Positions 30,709 to 32,821 of a DNA stretch of 32,821 nucleotides are shown here, in pieces (the first letter of the stretch is position 1; every line of letters begins with the position of its first letter). The notes beneath the pieces are model-generated. The model did not search any database. It saw nothing but the letters and a program-made list of their open reading frames with translations, and was not told where the DNA came from. Source of the DNA: JAKQIM01 sp964633225. GTDB taxonomy: Bacteria > Chloroflexota > Anaerolineae > Anaerolineales > UBA4823. Made by a program: the position numbers and the translations under genes. The stretch is taken from the NCBI GenBank assembly GCA_964633225.1, contig CAZWFQ010000041.1, positions 1 to 32,821 of the forward strand, written 5' to 3'.

Positions 30709-31103
30709 GCATCCCGGCTGGCATTTGGGAGCAGATTCAGGCGCATGCCGGGCACTGCGCCCCTGAGGAGGCCTGTGGTTTATTGGCTGGCCTGGACGGG
30801 CGCGTACAGAAGCTTTATCAGATCACCAATTCCCTGCATAGCACCACCCATTTTCAGATGGACGCTCAGGAACAGGTGCAGGCCTTCTTAGATCTTGAGC
30901 GGCGCGGCCTGGAACTCCTGGCTATTTACCATTCTCATCCTGTGGGGCCGTCAACGCCCTCGCCTGCGGACCTGGCAGAGTTTGCCTATCCTGGCGTGTT
31001 ATACATCATCTTGACCCTTGCGGCGGGTGAATGGCAAGGGAGTGCATTTGTTATCGATAGAACACAGGCCCATGAATTCCCACTTCAATTGGTCTTTGCT
31101 TAA
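30696..31103 (+). CDS. JAMM/M67-family metallopeptidase
   Basis: A 135-residue Mov34/MPN/PAD-1 domain protein. It has the general-base Glu in CAPEEACGLLAG (residues 21-32) and the full JAMM zinc signature His79-x-His81-x7-Ser89-x2-Asp92 (IYHSHPVGPSTPSPADLAEF). Prokaryotic JAMM proteins remove ubiquitin-like or sulfur-carrier proteins or cut dipeptides; no ubiquitin-like, ThiS/MoaD or E1-like gene is visible here. The start is ATG 30696, inside the end of the membrane-protein gene, preceded by a G-rich stretch; an upstream in-frame start has no such support. All catalytic residues are present, so it should be active. It ends 65 bases before the PlsY-like gene. Confidence 0.88.
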   Translation: MAGLSIPAGIWEQIQAHAGHCAPEEACGLLAGLDGRVQKLYQITNSLHSTTHFQMDAQEQVQAFLDLERRGLELLAIYHSHPVGPSTPSPADLAEFAYPGVLYIILTLAAGEWQGSAFVIDRTQAHEFPLQLVFA

Positions 31104-31168
31104 GTAACCTTTAATTCGTTTGCGTGTTGTTAGATTCGCCAAACCAAAACATGGAGGAATGGATAGTC

Positions 31169-31867
31169 ATGCAAGCTGTATGGGTGATCGTTAGCGTTGT
31201 GTTAGGGTACCTGATCGGATCCATCCCCTTTGGGTGGGTGGTTGTCAAATTGAGCACCGGTAGAGATATCCGCCATGTTGAGAGTGGCCGCACTGGTGGT
31301 ACAAATGCTTTGCGGGCGGCTGGCGTATGGGCTGGAATTGCAACCGCCGCATTAGATATTCTTAAAGGTGCTTGTGCGGTGTGGGTTGCCCGTTGGCTAA
31401 CGGCCGGCAATGCCTGGGCAGAGAGCCTGGCGCCGTTAGCTGCCATCTTGGGTCATAATTACTCGCTCTACTTGATCGAGCGGGGAGCAGATGGGCGCAT
31501 CAAGCTGCGCGGTGGGGCAGGCGCTGCGCCTTGTGCGGGCGGCGCAATGGCTTTATGGGCGCCCAGCGTCTTGATCCTGGTGCCCATGGGAGCATTGATC
31601 CTCTATTTTGTGGGCTATGCCTCAGTTGCCACGATGAGCGTGGGCCTGGTGGTCGCTGCAATCTTCGCGCTGCGCTATTTCGCCGGGCTAAGCGAATGGC
31701 AAAACATTTTATATGGACTGTTGGCCTTTGGCGCGATGTTGTGGGCCTTGCGCCCCAATATCAAACGGCTGATTGATGGGACTGAACGGCTGGTGGGACT
31801 GCGCGCTCAACGGCGCAAAAAGCAAGCCGAGCCGCCTCATTCCTCATCAGATACAACATCGTCGTAA
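31169..31867 (+). CDS. plsY: PlsY-like glycerol-3-phosphate acyltransferase, divergent
   Basis: A 232-residue membrane protein of the PlsY family, which transfers an acyl group from acyl phosphate to glycerol 3-phosphate. It shows LIGSIPFGWVV (motif 1, residues 16-26), ESGRTGGTNALRAAG (motif 2, usually SGNxGATN), LDILKG with Lys66, and GHN (95-97). The third motif reads LRGGAGAAPCAGG, where PlsY normally has Gly-Gly-Lys-Gly, so Lys117 is replaced by Ala. Activity may be altered. Start ATG 31169 is preferred over ATG 31151 because GGAGGA at 31153-31158 sits ten bases before it and the family begins with a membrane helix. A charged C-terminal tail follows the last helix. It overlaps the convergent MBL-fold gene by 31 bases. 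Confidence 0.78.
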   Translation: MQAVWVIVSVVLGYLIGSIPFGWVVVKLSTGRDIRHVESGRTGGTNALRAAGVWAGIATAALDILKGACAVWVARWLTAGNAWAESLAPLAAILGHNYSLYLIERGADGRIKLRGGAGAAPCAGGAMALWAPSVLILVPMGALILYFVGYASVATMSVGLVVAAIFALRYFAGLSEWQNILYGLLAFGAMLWALRPNIKRLIDGTERLVGLRAQRRKKQAEPPHSSSDTTSS

Positions 31868-32739
31868 TCTTCTTCGTAGTCCTCTTCGTCGCCGGGATTG
31901 CTCTTGGGCATTTCGCCATAAAGTTGGGCGTAGACGGCGCGCAGGTTGCGGCGGTGCAGCTCTTCAGCTAACCCGCCAATCAGCACGCGGCTCTTGCCGC
32001 ACTCTTCAACGCCCACCTCAGCCAGCACATCCCAGGGGTAGCGGCGGCGGGCCGACTTGCGAACAGCCTTGCGCAGCGCTGAGAGGTAAGCCAGGTTGTC
32101 TTTGACTGCCCCCTCAATTTCGCCGCGCAGAACAATATCCCCATGCCCCGGAACGACATTTTCCAGCCCCATCTTGCCAATCTTCTTTAAGGATAGGATG
32201 GTTTCGTCAATATCGCCGTCCACTACATAGGGCAGCGGCATGAAGGCGTCTCCGGCGAACAATACCCGGTCCTCTTCGACCAGGATGCCGATATTATCGG
32301 TGCAAGGGCCTGGCAGAGGGAACATGGTGAGGGTCTTTTTGCCAACTCGCAGAATGAGATTATTCTCGTCAAAGGTCAGGTGCGGCAAGACGATCTTTAC
32401 CCGCCGGAAAGCTGCATTCTGGCGGCGGGTTTCTTGCAGCGATTCCTGCCCAATGGTGCTCAGCTTATGACGGCAGAGGGTGTGTGCAATTACCGTGGCA
32501 CCCGAGAAGGCCTGGTTGCCCCAGCAGTGATCGGCGTGATAGTGCGTGTTGATCACGTAGCGCACCGGCAGATTCAGCTCTTGCTCGATGAAATCGCGGA
32601 TCTGGTTGGTTTCTTCGGGCAGGGCCAGGGTGTCGATCACAACAGCCCAATTGGGGCCCACCACAGCTCCGGCGGTTACCTGAGCGTATAGGTCACTTTG
32701 AAAGTAGTAAACATTGTCAGCAATTCGTTCGCGTTGCAT
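31837..32739 (-). CDS. MBL-fold metallohydrolase with acidic tail
   Basis: A 300-residue metallo-beta-lactamase-fold hydrolase. The first metal motif is THYHADHC (His66, His68, Asp70, His71). FAGDAF supplies Asp164 and VVPGHGD His199. The middle His of the usual Gly-His-Thr/Ser segment is absent: the stretch reads LPGPCTDNIGIL, with Cys146 at that place. A Cys ligand would be unusual but not unknown in this superfamily. Substrate unknown. The C-terminus is a strongly acidic tail (DEEDYEEDYDDVVSDEE). Start ATG 32739 has AAGGA at 32753-32749, nine bases upstream, and a good promoter. The last 31 bases overlap the convergent PlsY-like gene. Confidence 0.85.
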   Translation of the reverse strand: MQRERIADNVYYFQSDLYAQVTAGAVVGPNWAVVIDTLALPEETNQIRDFIEQELNLPVRYVINTHYHADHCWGNQAFSGATVIAHTLCRHKLSTIGQESLQETRRQNAAFRRVKIVLPHLTFDENNLILRVGKKTLTMFPLPGPCTDNIGILVEEDRVLFAGDAFMPLPYVVDGDIDETILSLKKIGKMGLENVVPGHGDIVLRGEIEGAVKDNLAYLSALRKAVRKSARRRYPWDVLAEVGVEECGKSRVLIGGLAEELHRRNLRAVYAQLYGEMPKSNPGDEEDYEEDYDDVVSDEE

Positions 32740-32768
32740 AAAACCCTATCCTTCTTAGATTGTAGTGT

Positions 32769-32798
32769 AGGATAGCACAAACCGCCCCTTAAAGTCAA
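32769..32798 (-). promoter_or_regulatory. Promoter of the MBL-fold gene
   Basis: On the minus strand TTGACT (32798-32793), 18 bases, then TATCCT (32774-32769) with a TGC extension. Transcription would start near 32762, about 23 bases before ATG 32739, and the leader contains the AAGGA site. Confidence 0.55.
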
Positions 32799-32821
32799 GA
32801 AATATTAATCTTTCTTAACGA

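Overview
The window reads as a chromosomal contig of a free-living bacterium, most likely a member of Chloroflexota (class Anaerolineae or a relative). This is an inference from gene content. The pointers are exported proteins ending in a Tyr-Leu-Pro-Val-Ile tail, an M6 protease with PKD domains, a delta-60 repeat protein, a LiaF-like membrane operon, a soluble DPM1-type glycosyltransferase, and ParB-like/UspA proteins I associate with Chloroflexota and Actinobacteria. No rRNA, tRNA, CRISPR array, insertion sequence, integrase or phage gene is visible. A run of exactly 100 N at 3364-3463 shows this is a scaffolded draft assembly, and the gene to its right has lost its 5' end there.

Layout. 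Positions 1-1238 (minus) hold the start of an exported seven-repeat delta-60 protein that runs off the left edge. Positions 1596-3296 hold a seven-TM histidine kinase without a response regulator. After the gap, 3465-4754 encodes a membrane protein joining ribosomal-L7/L12-like domains to an NHL propeller. Positions 4813-9070 hold housekeeping and regulatory genes in alternating directions: YwaF-like, atypical SDR, MerR regulator, cyclase-family hydrolase and dolichol-phosphate-mannose-synthase-like enzyme. Positions 9294-18920 are a secretion-oriented block: a small exported protein with a PI-PLC-like protein in one operon, then a membrane-anchored GH31 glycosidase and a large M6 peptidase.

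Positions 19179-25647 are the least understood part. A metallophosphoesterase precedes a ParB-like protein with two copies of an unnamed module. Tail to tail with it lies a paralogue carrying one copy of that module plus two UspA domains, itself overlapping an upstream cytosolic-looking beta-helix gene. A GAF histidine kinase diverges from this pair. Positions 25927-28191 are a three-gene LiaI/LiaF-like operon ending in a strong bidirectional terminator. Positions 28266-32739 hold a NUDIX hydrolase, class II aldolase, polytopic membrane protein, JAMM peptidase, PlsY-like acyltransferase and MBL-fold hydrolase.

Expression signals are unusually readable. Several promoters match the sigma-70 consensus with 16-18 bp spacers. 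One has the 19 bp spacer and dyad expected for a MerR activator. At least four genes have a -10 hexamer only 6-7 bases before the start codon and no Shine-Dalgarno, implying leaderless mRNAs, while others have clear GGAGG sites. Long perfect hairpins separate convergent genes.

The best candidate for an undescribed system is the 19.2-24.2 kb cluster of metallophosphoesterase, two ParB-like/WYD-module proteins and beta-helix protein.
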